Assembly (NCBI GenBank): GCA_028455995.1
Contig: JABELC010000006.1
Location: forward strand, 186,001-250,000
Direction: 5' to 3'
DNA: 64,000 nucleotides
From: Scleromitrula shiraiana
Lineage: Eukaryota > Ascomycota > Leotiomycetes > Helotiales > Sclerotiniaceae
Shown here: positions 48,956 through 59,852 of the stretch, in pieces
Layout of the letters: every line of letters starts with the position of its first letter
Numbering within the stretch: position 1 is the first letter of the stretch
Position numbers and translations under genes: made by a program
Notes under the pieces: model-generated
Seen by the model: the letters and a program-made list of their open reading frames with translations, nothing else
Told to the model about the DNA's origin: nothing
Databases searched by the model: none

Positions 48956-50436
48956 TGGAAATAAAAATTTCTTTTCATTAACGATCAAACAAATGCGTCC
49001 AAGATATGAGAAAAAATAACCTACAACTTTTAATGTCCGTTTTTCTTAGGTCCGGCGCAATCAACTATCGATAGAGTCCAGCGCGGGAAATTGTCAAATT
49101 TTATTATTTATTTTTTTCTCTCTTCCAAATACTTGAAGATTTTTTTCTTGTTTTGTTAACACAACGGTTGGTCATTTGAATGAGGGGTATTGTCCTCGAC
49201 CGACGTTTATATTTATTTTTTCCCCCGAATCCATTTGTTTGTTTAACAGCACCTTAGCATATCTTACATTTTCTTCTCTTTCCTTTTTTTTCTTCTATCC
49301 TCGAACCCTACAATCGCCATCGATTAATTGGAAATATTTTTTATGTTTTCATTTTATATCACGATGTGGAAGACAACACAAGACAAGACAAGTTAAACCC
49401 ATCATTTTGAGAGAAAGAAGAGAAAAGAAGAGGAAGAAAAAAGAAAGATGAAAAGATATAGCTTTTAATCGGATCTATCCCCTCCCCTATCCCAAATCAT
49501 CACCACCCCTAGCACTTATAGCACTTATAGCACCATCTCAAACATCATCCCTAGCACCAGAACAAACACATCAATCAAATTCTTTGTACAAATAGTTAAC
49601 CTTCGACACAACATTCGGCACTAACTTCACATTACCCTTTTTTATCCCCATTCCATTCCATTCGCGCCATTACACTACAATACCCCTAGTTATCACACTT
49701 TGGTTTTTACTTTTCCTTTAATTTTTTCTATGTTTCTCGGGTTGTGGTATGGTTTTTGATTTTTTTTCCTTTCTCCTTTTGGGTGAACGGATGGGTGGAT
49801 GGATGGGTGCGGGTTGGTTGGTTGGTTGGTTGGTATGGGTTTGTGGGTGGGTGGATTCGTGGATGGATGGTGGATAGATGGATGCGTGATTCGTGGGTGG
49901 CTTTTGGATGGGGTGGTTGTGGATGGATGAGATTATGGATGGATTGGTGGATGCGGATGATGGGGATGATGATAGATGATGATGCTATATGAATGATATG
50001 GATTATATGAATGAATGGATGGATGCATGGATGGATGATGGATTGATGGGTTGATGGAATGGGATGGTGAGGAAAAGTTTTGTATTTGGGATGATGGGTA
50101 GGATGGGTAGGATGGGTAGGATGGGATGGGGATATGGGGTGCAGTGGGGGAGAAGAAGGGGGGGGGGTGAGATAGATAGAGGCAATGAAGTGGAAATTCT
50201 TACAAACATACTATGTGATGTAATGTGATGTGATGTGATGTGATGTGATGTGAGCGATTTAATATAGTGTGTAATGTCGAATTAATGAATGAATGAATGA
50301 ATGAATGAATATATAATGATTACATCGATGGCCTGATATTGATCAGCCGGTTAAGGTCCATCTATGGATATCTATCCATCCATTCATTCATTCATTCCCC
50401 TTAAACCATTGAAGAAGAAAAGAAAATATATTATAA

Positions 50437-50440
<4 letters not shown>

Positions 50441-50483
<43 letters not shown>
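50441..50483. repeat. (CT)n(TA)n compound microsatellite
   Basis: About fourteen CT units followed directly by about seven TA units. Confidence 0.9.
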
Positions 50484-51498
50484 CTTCTAGCACAATCACT
50501 CACTGACTCTCCGCCATCATCATCATCATCCACAAACTATATATCCATCATATCATACAATCTATAAAATATATACAATATATATAGTAGTAGTACTCGA
50601 GTACTATATACATTAATTAATACATAGATCATTAAGATGATTAAGATCATCAAAATAACCACTAGCAAGATAAATAGCCAAGATAATCATATTATAATTA
50701 TATGTTTATTTTATTCAAGTTATAATTACTGTGTTTAAGTTTATTTATTGCGGGAGTCTGGGAGCTTGGGAGTTCGGGAGATGGGTGGGTTTTGTTAGGT
50801 GTTTGTTTAGATAGGTGTTGGGGTGTTTATTTGTTTATTTGTTTATGTGTGTGTGGAGAGGAATGATGAATGGCGAAGAGAGAGAGGGGGGGGGGGGGAT
50901 TTTCGGATTGGTTGGATTGATGGGGTTGTGTGATGGGGTGTGATGGAGTGAGAAGATGGATCTTTCTGGATGGGGATGGTGGTTGCGCATTGCTTGGGTG
51001 GATTGGTTTAGTTTGTTTAGTTTGTTTAGTTTAGTTTAGATTGGGTTGGGTTCTACGTAGATATGTCTAATATAGCATAGACCAAGAAGATGAAGAAGAA
51101 ATGAGTAAAAAGAAAAAGATAAATAAGATGAAGACAGTAAAAAGACGAGCAAGGAGAAAAAAAAGAGACTTTTCCGGATTAGGTAGGATACTACTCTCCT
51201 TAGGAATTGGCTGAGCAAACGATGTAATCTGTCGATTATATCTGATTGTATATCTAGTATGTATTATTATTACTACGACCTTTTTGGGGGGATGCTGGTC
51301 TTGTTTGGTTTGGATTGTGTGCTGGTGTGATATATATATATGTATATATTACATGATGAACATGAGAGGTTCCACCTTAAAGAGTGATGTATGAAAAATC
51401 ATTAACTGTCTGTCGCTGTTTATTTGAGTTTTTTTCACTACGGTACGACGTTTCCGTTTGGGATGCTGCTCTTTTATTGGTTGGTGAGTGTTAGGTCT

Positions 51499-51532
51499 GG
51501 ATGGATGGATGGATGGATGGATGGATGGATGG
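51499..51532. repeat. (GGAT)n microsatellite
   Basis: About eight GGAT tetramers in the intergenic region before the SDR pseudogene. Confidence 0.9.
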
Positions 51533-51935
51533 TATATTACGCTATGCTAATGTCGTGAATAGGGCCAAGGAAAAGATGAGAGAATGGAGTTTAAAGAATT
51601 TTAGTATAGGATCGGATTTTAGGGATCTGGAGTTTATTGTAATTTCCGTATGGTATATTGTGCTGCTTGTATGAGGGGCTAGAAATGGGGGGATGGAAAA
51701 ATGTGTAAATATTGGAGACAGGTTGTCTATTGCTCTGATTTTTCCTTTCCTTTACTTCACTTCACTTCACTTCGGTTTAAACCATACATACATCTTTCTC
51801 TCGATCTCAACCATAACATTATATAGATTCAACGCTCAACCTCCTTCTATTCATCAACTTTACTCGTCTTCTTTCCCAATCCATCCTTCAATCTACCAAC
51901 TCACTCAGCGCCTCCCACCTCACAAACTCACAAAA

Positions 51936-53188
51936 ATGGTCGAAACTTAACCCCATTCCCTCCCTCTTCTTCTCTCCCCATCTATCTGTATGGGGAAAAT
52001 ATACATAGTAACAGGCTCGAACACCGGTCTTGGATTCTATGCTGCTCAACACTTGGCGCTTGCATCTACTTGGCGTGTGATTCTTGCCGTGCGGAATCTC
52101 GACGCCGGATATAAGGCTAAAGCTGCTATTCGGAAGGAAATTCAAAATACCAGGGATAGGGAAGGAATTCATGGGAATGGAGAGGAAGATAATGGGAAAG
52201 ATAAAAACGGTAGGAAGAAGACGACAATCGAAGTCTGGGAACTCGACATGGCTCGTTACTCATCCGTTCGAAAATTTGCGGAACGAGTAAATCAAGAATT
52301 GGAGAGACTAGATGCGGTGATCATAAATGCTGGTGTAGAGAGCGGGGAGAGGATTTTTGCAGAGGGGCGTTTGATTACTATTACTGTTGATGTGGTTAGT
52401 ACTTTTTTGCTTGCTGTGTTGTTGATGCCGAGGTTGGGGGGAGTGCGAGGAAATGGGGGGATGCAACGGGGAGATTGGTGGTTGTGTTTAGTAGTATTTC
52501 ATTTGGGAGTGGAGGGGATTGGAAGCGGATTAGAGGGAGGGAGAATTTATTGAAGGTTTGGGGTGAGGGTGAGGGTGAGGGTGATGGTGGGGTGGAAGAT
52601 GAAAGGAAGGATGATATTTGGACTATGAAAACGTAAGTGGCAAACCATATCCATCCGATCTAATCTAACATATACACCCCAGCTCCAAAACTAACAAAGT
52701 TCAACCCCAGATACCCACTTTCCAAACTAATGGAAATAATGGCAATCCGCCACCTCGCGCCGCTCATCCCCGTTTCGCGCACAGGCGTCATACTAAATAA
52801 TGTTTGTCCCGGTCTGTGCAAAACATCGCTTAGTCGCAGTGTGCAGGGGAGTATAAGGAGAGACTTGAGGGGATGAAGGAGAGGTATGGGAGGACGGCGG
52901 AGGATGGGAGTAGGACTTTATTGCATGCTGTTGGTGCTGGGGAGGAGAGTCATGGGTGTTTTCTTGCGAGTTGTGCGGTTGCGCAGTAAGTTGATTTTTG
53001 TGTTTGCCAGTGAAGTATTGAGGAATGAAAAAGGAGATTTGAGGATTATGCTGATTGATTTTTTGTGATACAGGGATACGGTGCCCAGTTGAATATAAAA
53101 TGAGAATGATGAGAAACATGTTTGGGATTCTATTTCTAAGTAGATTGAGACTATTGTGCCTGGTTGTGTGGAGAAGATATTGGGATAG
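51936..53188 (+). pseudogene. Short-chain dehydrogenase/reductase (SDR), decayed
   Basis: NAD(P)-dependent oxidoreductase family of the kind common in fungal accessory and secondary-metabolite loci. Homology starts at ATG 51936 but codon 5 is TAA; the next in-frame ATG is 51990 (MGKIYIVTGSNTGLGF, the TGxxxGLG cofactor motif). VIINAGVES is the NAG motif. At about 52,436 a 1-nt deletion moves the frame to SARKWGDATGRLVVVFSSIS. A good intron (52633-52710) then restores YPLSKLMEIMAIR with the catalytic Tyr-x3-Lys. A second 1-nt deletion near 52,847 is needed to continue into ERYGRTAEDGSRTLLHAVG. After a third intron (52986-53073), TGA 53090, TAA 53096 and TAG 53141 interrupt the tail, which still reads NENDEKHVWDSISK and ETIVPGCVEKIL. 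Multiple independent lesions make this a pseudogene. Confidence 0.8.
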
Positions 53189-53421
53189 TGGTTTTATCTA
53201 TATAAGTCGGAGTTGGGAATGTATTCTTGGCACTTTATGATCAGACTAAACGTTTTTGATGTTTCGTTCACTTTATGTCATAAATTGGTCAAGGGATGCT
53301 GTATGGAATATATGTTATCGGAAATTGTTATGTTTGGGAATTGAAATACTAGTAGTAAAGCTAGGTATGGAATGTCTAACTGTATATGTGTTGATGTATT
53401 GTTAAACGAAATGCGAAAATA

Positions 53422-54304
53422 TTAATAGAAAAATAACCGATCTTCTGTACTATTCGCCACGTCAGCCCAAGAATATTTAGCCAGTATTCTTCGAACATCT
53501 TCCCAGCAGTGAAGACCTAAGCTTGTCTCATCTGAGTCACCATTTCAACAATCCATCCATTGTTCGGCTGTCTAAATATCGACGACCCAACAAACAACAA
53601 CCAAACAAGAACTTTATGATTCTTATCATTGGCATTATTAAAAACATCATAAACGGCTCTTTCGAGAACATCAGCTAACAGGGAATTTGGCATCATTATA
53701 CCATCAAGTCCTCGTATAAATGACTGAATGAAAGCTACTAGACTCAAATGAACCGCATTCTCCAAGTAATTCTTTGGTCGTCTTCCACCAAGAGGGTATA
53801 ATGATATAAGACGATATCCAAGTAGAAGAAGAGCATCATGAAACCGTGTACCACTCAATTTTGGGCCATTTTCAATAATAGCTCGGTTGAAGATGAATGA
53901 AAGACATGTGATATCCAAGAACAGACTCTGCAGCTCGGAGCTCAATTTGGAGAGGAACTCGGGATCAGGAGCATTTGCAAATTCGGGGTAGTTTTCTTCA
54001 CGATATTTGTCACGGAGACCGAGGAGTGACATACTTATAGATGATACATCCGTCACGTTGGATCTGGTTGGAATACCAAGATACAAGGCGGCTTCCAGAT
54101 CAGCTCTGCAAATTTCTGTTAGATTGAAGTTTGGAGATGATGTGAAGTCATGAACACAGGATAGGATAGGATAGGATAGCATCTACCTAAATATCTTCCG
54201 CATCAATAAAGGATGCTTTTTTGAAAAGTCATAGATGCCAATACAGCGTCAATATCGTTATTTTTGAAAGTATGATGTCCCTTATCATCGTGGACATCAT
54301 CCAT
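53422..54304 (-). pseudogene. Fungal transcription-factor-like C-terminal region, degraded
   Basis: On the minus strand, one 200-codon open stretch (about 54,110-53,517) reads ADLEAALYLGIPTRSNVTDV, NAVHLSLVAFIQSFIRGLD and FNNANDKNHKVLVWLLFVG. This resembles the C-terminal regulatory half of Zn2Cys6-family proteins (fungal-specific transcription factor domain); no zinc cluster is present. After VTQMRQ the frame ends with TAG, but a 1-nt shift continues naturally as LGLHCWEDVRRILAKYSWAD to TAA 53,422. Upstream, MDDVHDDKGHHTFKNNDIDA from ATG 54,304 meets an in-frame TGA at 54,203-54,205 (CGA to TGA would explain it). An intron ending in ACAG or GCAG near 54,107-54,120 probably joins the two parts. 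Assignment to a TF is moderate; the disruption at the 3' end is clear. It lies tail-to-tail with the SDR pseudogene. Confidence 0.5.
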
Positions 54305-54562
54305 CGTATAATGTACTGATGAAAGGTCGTTGTCGTTGACTAATGCTTGACGGATTTATCGGCGTTAGCGGGGTTCTATTAATATCCTCGCCATCTTCGG
54401 CTTGAGTGTCACATGCACTTATACTTTGACGTTTGACATCATTGTCAATTTTCAAGACAATTCAAGTTCATTGGAAATAGATAGTTTGTAATTTTCACAA
54501 AATATTACCCCTATCTCAAGCGCATGCAAAGGAGATAAACTCAAAAAAGCTCACTCGTCTCC

Positions 54563-56023
54563 TCACCACCACGGCTTCTCCACCCCCCCATCGAGATGCA
54601 AAGCTATAGCAATACCAATCCTCCGTAAATGCAGCTTGGAGGCAGAGAGCTTCTCGACATACATTAGAATCAACGATGGAGGTTGAGCTGGTGAATATAA
54701 TGGTGAACAATGGGTATGAATTTGTGGAGGTTCCCATGGAGGCGAAGTCGCCATCACAATCATCCATATATTCTCAGTTTTATTGGGAAAATGTGGATCC
54801 TTAAATATGCCAGTCATAACAAATCCACTATTGTGATTATCAATCCCGGAAACCGTCTGGCTTGGTCCATGTCTTTCGGGCAGCGTGTCCTCTGTCAATG
54901 ACAGACCATCCTTATGTGCACGTAATAGCGTGCACTGTATCTTTATGCTTCCTGTGACATGAACCTTGTCTTTTACCGTTTGCAAATTCTAAGCAATTAT
55001 GTTTGGCTGAAAAGAAACTTTGATGAAGTGGCTGAGAAATAGCTCAAATGAATAGGTGATAGGTGCGCTGGCCGAGAGCCAACTCCAAGATGGATATTCT
55101 AATCGAGCCGTGCAGATACTGAACTTTCTTTTTATTTCATATGTCCAGACCAGATATCGCCAGAAATACTCTCCCCGCCATCCTCCGGCTTCGGGTTTGT
55201 CATCTAAAACTATACTTATTCGATCTTGTAGACCAGATAAAGCAATCAATTTGTCGTCTGGATTAGATAACTTCCTTATACTATAGTTCGCTACTATTTT
55301 CGTCCATTGCTCATAGATGCGATCTCGCTGTTGAATGGATCTTGTAGCCAATGCAAGTTTTGTTTCTTGATACCAAAGCAATCGGGCTAGATATCTTTTC
55401 CATAGCAGAGATATCTCTGAGCACTCCTCATTAAGACACGACCAACTCAGTTCGGTATTCCTACAATGTAAGATTCTTGGTGAGAGTATGCTCTCTTGTA
55501 AGGTCCAGCCTCGACTGTCGAGAGCGTTTAGACGTAATGTATAGTCTGGATGATTAGGCTTTGATCCTACCATCACTCTGTTTATTTCTGAAGTCCGCTG
55601 GTCACTCCCATATCCCGATGGAACCTTCAAATCTAGAGGTATAGCCGCACTGCAAGGCCACTTTCGAGAACGAAAGATACCATTATAGCAATCTCCCGAG
55701 TCTTCGGCAGCTATTGTCAAGCTACTATGAGCATATACGTTGCCCATAAGGGCAGCCTCGCGACTAAAATCCTCAGGAGAATCTTGAATGATGCACAGTG
55801 CATCCACCCACAAATAAACGATTTACAACTCTCGGGCGATAATTATAGCATCTTGAATGATCATTGGAATATCCTCAAAGTTGATGTTTTGCAAATGCAA
55901 CGCAAGATTTGCTTTAGTCGCTTTCAGAGTGTTAGATTTTTCCCAAACATACGAAAGAGTAGCACATCGCCCATAACGTCCGTTTGTATGAAAGAGTCTT
56001 GGATTTTTCCACAGATGATTCAC
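54563..56023 (-). pseudogene. HET-domain (heterokaryon incompatibility) protein with in-frame stops
   Basis: HET proteins act in fungal non-self recognition and can trigger cell death when paired with an incompatible partner. Homology runs on the minus strand from VNHLWKNPRLFHTNGRYGRC (start region at 56,023; it may extend to about 56,085) through ATLSYVWEKS, the usual HET N-terminal block. It continues with LWVDALCIIQDSPEDFSREA, MGNVYAHSSLTIAAEDS and RGWTLQESILSPRILH, all hallmark HET motifs. Two stops lie in the same frame. TAA 55,823-55,825 sits inside the contiguous conserved run REL-stop-IVYLWVDA. TAG 54,986-54,988 separates FQPNIIA from NLQTVKDKVHVTG. Both fit CAA/CAG to TAA/TAG. The far C-terminus stays open to TGA 54,563, ending HLDGGVEKPWW. 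No intron fits the first stop. Confidence 0.8.
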
Positions 56024-57190
56024 CTGTTCATTACACGGTAATAAAATTGGTTCTTGAACAAGGATAAAGATTTCATATTGCTACAATCGACTAGCAGCAG
56101 AATGGATACACATAAAAGCGAAATATAAACAAACAGTGGAAGTGGGTTAGTATTATAAGAACTTTGGCAACTCAAGGTCAGGGGATGTGATTTCCTTACC
56201 AGTACTCCCATCTTACATAAACTACTCTGCTGTAATCACTAACTGTCATCTTTATTCAGCGGTAAGGGGCTTGTGCAACCATCTCATCCTATGCATACGA
56301 TGCTTAACTTATGATAACATGTCTTCGTGATTGTTGCGTTACAGCATACCGGCACTCACAAAGCTTAATCGGTAGGCCTCATCGTAAGATCGAAGAGTAA
56401 AAGAACACCAGAGCATGGGGATTGAGCAGCTCTCGCACGTAGCAAAGACCTGTGAGTCTCACGTGAGCAGGGCATGAACATAAACACGTGATCATGATTA
56501 TATTAATATCTGCGGTTAGTTTGGTCTTCAGGTATAATAAAGTAATGGCATTATCGAGCATGTTGAATTCCAGAAGAGAGCAAGGCCGGTTTATGGATTA
56601 TACCCACTGGTGGTAGATGTGTTCATGGTCTTGATGGTTTAATATAAAGAATCCCAAAGTCTTCTGCATGCGAATGGAATCTTTGTTGAACCATTGAGTA
56701 GGGTACCATTATTCAATTTACCTTCGTTGTTGATGCTATCGATATTGCTGAGTGATTATTCATAGATTAAAGGAGTAGCAGTAATGGAGTTCCAAGAAAT
56801 ATTCAATTTTTGTAGTAGATGGCTTTTGATGATGTTATTGAAGTTATTGATGTTGTACACCATCATCGACTGATAAATGATGAGGCAAATTGATCATAAT
56901 TTCTCCACAAAATATTCTCGGTTAAAATTGAATTTCTTGGCGCCCACAAAGAGCGACGAGATCCTTCAATAACCCACCAACGACGAGATTGACTCCATAG
57001 GAACGAATTTATAACTACACCAGTACGTTAACTCTTATGAATCTTTTAAGGAGACTGTCAAGATATAAGTCCACTCAGTTACTCTAACATTCAAGACTCT
57101 GACAATTTTGTTTATTATAGGAACCATTTCCAATTCCTCACCTTCTACACCTCCCCCTCACTCTCCGACGAAGGTCTTACTATAACAATC
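56024..57190. other. Intergenic region between HET pseudogene and NAC beta
   Basis: Holds a possible first exon of the HET gene (not located) and the NAC-beta promoter. No other gene supported. Confidence 0.5.
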
Positions 57191-58003
57191 ATGGATATGG
57201 AAAAGTTGAAGAGAATGCAGGCGCGAGGTGGCATGCGAACTGGTGAGTTAATATTCGTCTTGAATTTGGTACTGGGAATACTTTGGAGCTCCAAGGCTAC
57301 AGATACAATATGAGGCTTGGGGTCTATCGTTTTCTTCAATTCCTTCACATGTGTCGAAACAACCGGCAACTAACTCATTTTTATAGGGTATGTGACAAAA
57401 TTTCCTTCTCTCGATCTGCGATTCAAAATCCCTCAAAATACGACTTCGAACAACGCAAATATGAACTTGAGCGCATAGCGGGGTAGCAAAAAGATTTGCT
57501 GACAAAATAATAGTGGAAAGGGTACACCAAGACGCAAGGTCAAGAACGTTCACAAGAGCACCGGAATGGATGACAAGAAACTACAAACTTCTTTAAAGAA
57601 GCTTAATGTTCAACCAATCCAAGCTATTGAGGAGGTTAACATGTTCAAGTCTGATGGAAATGTTATCCACTTCGCAGCTCCTAAAGGTATACCGTCGCAA
57701 TCATTCATAAAGTTACATTCGGGGTAGGATTATGGCTAATGGTACTAATTCACAGTTCACGCCGCTGTTCCATCAAACACCTTTGCCATCTACGGTAACG
57801 GTGAAGACAAGGAGCTCACCGAGCTCGTTCCAGGTATCCTCAACCAACTCGGCCCAGATTCCCTTGCCTCCCTCCGAAAGCTTGCCGAGAGCTACCAATC
57901 TATGCAAAAGGCTGAGGGTGGTGAAGACAAGAAGGACGATGAAGATGAAGATGACATTCCAGATTTGGTTGAGGGAGAGAACTTTGAGGATAAGGTCGAA
58001 TAA
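57191..58003 (+). CDS. EGD1: Nascent polypeptide-associated complex subunit beta (Egd1/BTF3 type)
   Basis: Ribosome-bound chaperone subunit that pairs with NAC alpha at the tunnel exit. Exon 1 (57191-57242) encodes MDMEKLKRMQARGGMRT. Exon 2 ends at 57686 and exon 3 is 57756-58003, giving about 157 residues. The ribosome-binding segment KGTPRRKVKNVHKS, the NAC domain (LQTSLKKLNVQPIQAIEEVN and VIHFAAPK-VHAAVPSNTFAIYG) and the acidic C-terminus are all present. The exon 2/3 join is clean. The exon 1/2 join is not: the donor GTGAGT at 57243 and the acceptor TAG at 57511-57513 (with branch-like GCTGAC) would put exon 2 out of frame. The expected GGT-GGA-AAG needs one more G after the AG. Homology is unmistakable; either the sequence lacks a base here or splicing is unusual. 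Confidence 0.85.
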
Positions 58004-58854
58004 ATTTCTCGCACATAAGAGCTAGTCGGGTGGGGATGATATTTGGGAGCCAGAATGGCATCGATATGGAACAAGCACATTGCATGCGGTCCTCTCGAGT
58101 TATCTCATGGCATCTCGCTGCATGAAAGCGGAATTTCAGGTAGTCAAAAGGTTACTCACCTGTACAAAATCATTTCTACGCGTTGTGTCCTTCCGTATGA
58201 AAATATTCTTGTTTTTTCTTCCTATGGATCTCTGTTCCACTACTGAACTCTTAGTCTTGAGCATTGTCTATCTCTGTAGACTCCTCATAAGTTGCTTGAG
58301 ATCTTCCCTTTCTCGTGACATTATCCTTGGGTCAGGTGACCCGTGCTTCAAACTCAGATTCAAAGATCTGCATTGCGTATTTTTTACATTTATCCTTCTC
58401 GAAGATGGAGCACGAAAGTCGATCGAATTTTTCTTCACAATCACTCGATCAACAAATTCCACCACTGTCGCCATGCTTTAATTCTCCCGCCACATTTTAC
58501 TTTATTCGGAGAACCGCAGTTTACCGAGCTAATCAGCCCAAGTTCATTGATATCAATTCAATATTATAAATGCTACCCCCGCACCTTAGCCGTCCCGTTC
58601 CCCTGTCACAGGCGAGGTTCTAGCCCAGATCAGCATCTGTTGAGTTTTCAGTCTGCTCGAATTGCATGAAAACATTCTACGACTTATGGCAAAATCTATA
58701 TTTCTCATTATGTCATTGCAAGTTGTTCGTGATATTTCATATTGCCCCGGCAGGCCATTGCAAGACTATTTAAACCTCGAAATCCCCTTCTTTCTCCGAC
58801 CCAAAGCATCATAGTTCTAGAAATTCCGACATTGTGTCGTCTTCTTTCGACGAT
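58004..58854. other. 3' flank of NAC beta and promoter of the FAD oxidase
   Basis: No supported gene. Overlapping short ORFs at 58,080-58,670 in several frames have no recognisable domain. Confidence 0.5.
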
Positions 58855-59852
58855 ATGGCTCGTTTCAGACCACAATTCCTCTCGACAATTTTGATCGGAT
58901 TCTCATATGTGATTGTTCCCATACAATGCACGCCAAACAGTACTTGTAAAGCAATTCCCGGTTCATCCGATCGGCCTTCTATCGCTCAATGGAATCCTTT
59001 AAATCAATCCATATCTGGACGCTTACTCAATCCATCTCCGCCCGCTGCAGCCTGTCATCCAGACCAACCACAATATAATGCTGCGACGTGTGCTACCATA
59101 CTTGCTGGTTGGTCTGGCTACCCATTTCATGAAGATGATCCAGTAAGTAGTACATGGAATGAATGGAATAACGATTCCTGTTTGCCTACCCTTCCATCTC
59201 CATGTAGTGGGAAGGGATACCCAGTTTATGTTGTCAATGCGACCTCAGCTGAGGATGTTAAAGCGGGAGTTGATTTTGCAAGGAGGCATAATATCAGATT
59301 GAATGTGAAAGCCCCCGGGCATGATTACATGGGAAGGTAAACATATTGATTTTTTTTAAATTCGATCGTCTATGTCCTTACATTGTTTAGGTCCACTTCT
59401 CCATACTCCTTGTCAATCTGGGTAAAGCACTTGAAGAAAAGGATTAGTTTTGGGAATTCTTTCCAGTCGAAAAGTTGCAATGTTACCATAAATAGCCCAG
59501 CCATGACTTTTGATGCTGGATTTGATATGGATGAGTTCAATCAAGCAGCGGGCCTTCACAACTTGAGTATTGTGAGTGCAGGTGAACATACCGTTTCATA
59601 CGGTGACTATGCTACTGGTGGTGGCCATTCCGCATATGCTCAAATCTATGGTCTTGCAGCCGACAACATTTTTTACTTGAGGTTGTTACTCCAGGTGGTG
59701 ATATTCTAACACTTAACGAATGTCAAAATGAAGATACTTCAGCACTAAAAAGTATGATGAAGAAGGCTATTCCTGGGGGAGAGTATCCATACTTGAGTTT
59801 ATTGATGACGACCGGGAAGGGAGTTTGGGATGCAAAGCCTCGGGGTGGTTGA
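58855..59852 (+). pseudogene. Secreted FAD-linked oxidase (PCMH/BBE family), frameshifted and truncated
   Basis: Family of secreted flavoproteins with covalently bound FAD, common in fungal accessory and secondary-metabolite loci. Exon 1 (58855-59336) starts MARFRPQFLSTILIGFSYVI, a plausible signal peptide. It has Cys-rich mature sequence, YPVYVVNATSAEDVKAGVDF and ends in the FAD-contact motif APGHDYMGR. A 54-bp intron joins to STSPYSLSIWVKHLK. Then come the FAD-binding loop GDYATGGGHSAYAQIYGLAA and ADNI. A 1-nt deletion in a T run near 59,671 breaks the frame; a shifted frame continues as LEVVTPGGDILTLNECQNED. After that the usual LFWALRGGGG segment and the whole substrate/BBE half are missing. 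TGA 59,850-59,852 ends a short unrelated-looking tail. About 320 of the usual 550-600 residues remain. Confidence 0.8.

Larger units (their letters stand above)
48956..51935. other. Intergenic region packed with simple repeats
   Basis: About 3 kb with no supported gene. It has GGAT/GGTG-type repeats over 49,780-50,120, GTGAT repeats at 50,213-50,252, AATG repeats near 50,284-50,310, a CT-then-TA microsatellite, poly-G near 50,887 and GGAT repeats at 51,499-51,532. ORFs here are repeat translations. Confidence 0.65.

Noticed and set aside
49744..50209. Trp/Gly/Val-rich and Pro/Leu/Ile-rich ORFs on opposite strands
   Set aside because: Both are translations of GGAT/GGTG simple repeats.
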